From an uncultured Actinoplanes sp. (GTDB taxonomy: Bacteria > Actinomycetota > Actinomycetes > Mycobacteriales > Micromonosporaceae), in assembly GCA_934667465.1 (NCBI GenBank), contig CAKUMG010000243.1, forward strand, positions 1 to 7,691: 7,691 nt of DNA, read 5' to 3'. The first letter of the stretch is position 1, and each line of letters starts with the position of its first letter. Below are positions 6,262 through 7,691 of the stretch, piece by piece. The notes under the pieces were generated by a model, which had not been told where the DNA came from, made no database searches, and saw nothing but the letters and a program-made list of their open reading frames with translations. The translations under genes were made by a program, and so were the position numbers.

Positions 6262-6267
6262 ACTATA
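6262..6267 (-). promoter_or_regulatory. Candidate -10 element (TATAGT) for a leaderless kinase-like mRNA
   Basis: On the minus strand TATAGT is followed by 5 nt and then the GTG start codon of the kinase-like gene. That places the expected transcription start on or within 1-2 nt of the start codon. It lies in a conspicuous AT-rich patch (about 6260-6320) in otherwise GC-rich DNA. No good -35 match is seen at 16-18 bp; TGTCGG at 16 bp is poor. Confidence 0.45.
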
Positions 6268-6283
6268 ACTTTCCGTATATGAA

Positions 6284-6339
6284 CCGACACGTCACGCTAT
6301 CGTGGGCTTGGGAAATTTCTTCCGACGTCACCGCTGTCG
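6284..6339. repeat. Imperfect direct repeat in the divergent regulator/kinase promoter region
   Basis: CCGACACGTCACGCTATCG (6284-6302) and CCGACGTCACCGCTGTCG (6322-6339) are near copies differing by small indels and one A/G change, 38 bp apart start to start. The second has CGAC and GTCG at its ends as an inverted repeat. Both lie between the divergently transcribed kinase-like and response-regulator genes. OmpR-type regulators commonly bind tandem direct repeats, so these are candidate sites for the adjacent regulator; that is inference. TATCG in the first copy continues into TATCGT (6298-6303), a possible -10 for the rightward gene. Confidence 0.4.
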
Positions 6340-6439
6340 CAGGGGCGTGAGCAGTCGCCGACCCCGGCCGGGCGCGTGTCCGCCGGCGGGGCGGCCGCGT
6401 CCCGCGAGGCGCTGGTGCGAGGGGCAAGGTGATACCCAC

Positions 6440-7138
6440 ATGAGCAGGTTGCTCGTGGTCGAGGACGACCCGGACATCGCGCTGGCGTTGCGCCTGTTGT
6501 TCAGCCGTGCCGGGTACGAGGTCGCGCATGCCGGCGACGGGCGGACCGGCCTCAAGGAGGCCTACGCCGAGCACCCCGACCTGGTGGTGCTCGACGTCGG
6601 GCTGCCGGAGATGGACGGCTGGCAGGTGCTCGAGCGGCTCCGGGACGTCTCCGACGTGCCGGTGCTGGTGCTCACCGCGCACGGCCAGGAGCAGGAGAAG
6701 GTACGCGGCCTGCGTGGCGGTGCCGACGACTACCTGACCAAGCCGTTCGCCAACAACGAGCTGCTCGCCCGGGTGGAGGCGCTGCTGCGGCGCTCCTCCT
6801 CCGGGCAGAACAGCTGGGCCAGCCAGATCTACGACGACGGGCTGGTCCACCTGGACCCCACCAAGCGCCGGGTCTATGTCAAGGGCGACGAGAAGCGCCT
6901 CACCCCGACCGAGTTCCGGCTGCTCAACGCGCTGGTCCGGCACGCGGGTGCGGTGCTCAGCCCGAACCAGCTGCTGACCCAGGCGTGGGACGACCCGACC
7001 GGCATCGGCCAGGAGCGCGTCAAGTTCGCCGTGCTGCGTCTGCGGCGCAAGCTCGGCTGGTCCGACCCCGAGGAGTCGCCGATCGAATCGGTGCGAGGTT
7101 TCGGCTACCGGTATCGGAAGGCCAACCCCGATGCCTGA
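6440..7138 (+). CDS. OmpR/PhoB-type response regulator
   Basis: A 232-residue two-domain transcription factor of usual family length. The receiver domain (about 1-118) has the acidic pocket Glu8-Asp9-Asp10, phospho-acceptor Asp52 in LDVGLPEMDG, switch Thr79 and Lys101 in KPF. The C-terminal winged helix (about 133-228) shows LTPTEFRLLNAL, the recognition-helix region RVKFAVLRLRRKLG and the wing VRGFGYRY. All phosphorylation residues are intact. The ATG at 6440 has AAGGTGAT about 6 nt upstream. The frame is open back to 6302, but no start there has a ribosome site. The 5' leader is long and GC-rich, with two CGGCCG copies (6365-6370 and 6392-6397) that could pair. The likely phosphate donor is unclear: the divergent neighbour seems to lack ATP-binding motifs, and CheA is encoded just downstream. 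Target genes are unknown; autoregulation through the 6284-6339 repeats is possible. Confidence 0.95.
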   Translation: MSRLLVVEDDPDIALALRLLFSRAGYEVAHAGDGRTGLKEAYAEHPDLVVLDVGLPEMDGWQVLERLRDVSDVPVLVLTAHGQEQEKVRGLRGGADDYLTKPFANNELLARVEALLRRSSSGQNSWASQIYDDGLVHLDPTKRRVYVKGDEKRLTPTEFRLLNALVRHAGAVLSPNQLLTQAWDDPTGIGQERVKFAVLRLRRKLGWSDPEESPIESVRGFGYRYRKANPDA

Positions 7139-7142
7139 ATCC

Positions 7143-7169
7143 TCAAGTACGTCCTTTTTCGGTCGATAG
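7143..7169 (+). promoter_or_regulatory. Sigma-28 (FliA/WhiG-type) promoter candidate for cheA
   Basis: TCAAGT at 7143-7148 matches the sigma-28 -35 TAAAGT at 5 of 6, and GTCGATAG at 7162-7169 matches the -10 GCCGATAA at 6 of 8. The spacer between TCAA and the -10 octamer is exactly 15 bp, the consensus distance. The element lies in the 61-nt gap between the response regulator and cheA. Transcription would start at about 7175-7177. Flagellar and chemotaxis genes are classical targets of this sigma class, so position and function agree. Confidence 0.6.
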
Positions 7170-7171
7170 GG

Positions 7172-7191
7172 CTCCTGCACCGGAGCAGGAG
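7172..7191 (+). promoter_or_regulatory. Hairpin masking the cheA ribosome-binding site
   Basis: CTCCTGC (7172-7178) pairs perfectly with GCAGGAG (7185-7191) around a 6-nt loop. The 3' arm covers most of the cheA Shine-Dalgarno AGGAGGG (7187-7193), which is 6 nt before the GTG start. In a transcript that includes both arms the ribosome site would be largely paired. There is no T-run after the stem, which argues against a plain terminator of the upstream gene. Confidence 0.55.
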
Positions 7192-7199
7192 GGAAGCCT

Positions 7200-7691
7200 G
7201 TGGAAGAGCTTGGCGAGATCGTCGGCGAGTTCCTGATGGAGAGCCACGAGAACCTGGACCAACTGGACCGGGACCTCGTGTCGCTCGAGCAGGACCCCGG
7301 ATCGCGTGACCTGATCTCACGCATCTTTCGGACGATCCACACAATCAAGGGCACCAGTGGGTTCCTCGCGTTCTCCCGGCTGGAGACCCTGACCCACGCC
7401 GGTGAGTCGCTGCTGTCGCGGCTGCGGGACGGCGTGCAGCCGGTCACCGCGGAGACCATCACCGCGCTGCTCGCGATGCTGGACGGCGTGCGTGCGCTGC
7501 TGGCCACCATCGAGGAGAGCGGCGCCGAGGGCGACGTCGACGTCGAGGGCATCATCGCCACCGTCAACGCGCAGATGGCCGAACCCGGCGCGGCACCGGC
7601 CAAGCCGGCCGCCAAGCCCGCGGAGAAGCCGGCCGAGCCCGCCGCCGAGGCGCCCAAGGCCCCGGCCGGCGTGCCGTCCGCATTCGAGGAC
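7200..7691 (+). CDS. cheA: Chemotaxis histidine kinase CheA (5' part, cut by the window end)
   Basis: The first 164 codons of a CheA-type kinase. CheA autophosphorylates a His in its P1 domain under control of chemoreceptors and passes the phosphate to response regulators that control flagella. The P1/HPt domain covers about residues 1-105. It includes the motif RTIHTIKGTSGFL with phospho-acceptor His47, the position expected for CheA, and downstream HAGESLLSRLRDG. From about residue 128 an Ala/Pro/Lys/Glu-rich flexible linker begins (PAAKPAEKPAEP). Dimerisation, ATPase and CheW-like domains should follow beyond the window but are not seen. The GTG start at 7200-7202 has AGGAGGG 6 nt upstream and begins the domain at the normal place. 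It is the only motility-related gene in the window; its neighbour is an OmpR-type regulator rather than CheY. Confidence 0.92.
   Translation, partial: MEELGEIVGEFLMESHENLDQLDRDLVSLEQDPGSRDLISRIFRTIHTIKGTSGFLAFSRLETLTHAGESLLSRLRDGVQPVTAETITALLAMLDGVRALLATIEESGAEGDVDVEGIIATVNAQMAEPGAAPAKPAAKPAEKPAEPAAEAPKAPAGVPSAFED

Noticed and set aside
6302..6439. Longer response regulator starting at a GTG at 6302
   Set aside because: The ATG at 6440 has AAGGTGAT at a good distance and starts the receiver domain exactly. The upstream residues are low-complexity Arg/Pro/Gly.
7153..7191. Intrinsic terminator between the response regulator and cheA
   Set aside because: The T5 run (7155-7159) lies before the hairpin rather than after it on the plus strand, and the stem overlaps the cheA ribosome site. 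A leader structure is a better reading.

Overview
The window is very GC-rich and carries about seven closely packed genes on both strands. It looks like a motile actinobacterium of the Micromonosporaceae type (Actinoplanes-like). This is inference from three things: a gene of the mycothiol-dependent isomerase family, actinobacterial-style MurB and GH1 genes, and the start of a cheA gene behind a promoter resembling the FliA/WhiG (sigma-28) class. No species call can be made from the sequence alone.

Layout. Positions 1-378 hold no convincing gene. They carry a 15-bp tandem repeat array, nearly perfect at the left edge and decaying to the right, then a GC hairpin behind the lacI-family gene. 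Positions 379-2810 (minus) are a two-gene unit: a GH1 beta-glucosidase followed 5 nt later by a LacI-family regulator, probably a self-regulated sugar-hydrolysis operon. Positions 3002-3763 (minus) encode a protein of the mycothiol-dependent maleylpyruvate isomerase/DinB fold; a strong 10-bp hairpin follows it. It diverges from murB (3832-4917, plus), a peptidoglycan precursor enzyme. murB converges, with only 9 nt between stop codons, on a small secreted CAP-domain protein (4927-5445, minus).

The right third is a signalling block. A short cytosolic histidine-kinase-like protein (5516-6256, minus) keeps its phospho-accepting His box but has lost the recognisable ATP-binding motifs. It diverges from an OmpR/PhoB-type response regulator (6440-7138, plus), which is followed after 61 nt by cheA (7200 to the window end, truncated). 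The divergent region is unusually AT-rich for this DNA and contains an imperfect direct repeat.

The most interesting spot is the 61-nt gap before cheA. It contains a sigma-28-like promoter with the exact 15-bp spacer, and a 7-bp hairpin that buries the cheA Shine-Dalgarno. The predicted transcription start falls inside the 5' arm of that hairpin. Read-through mRNA from the response regulator gene would therefore have a masked ribosome site, whereas mRNA from the local promoter would not. This is a testable hypothesis, not a demonstrated mechanism. All promoter, hairpin and start-site calls were made by eye.
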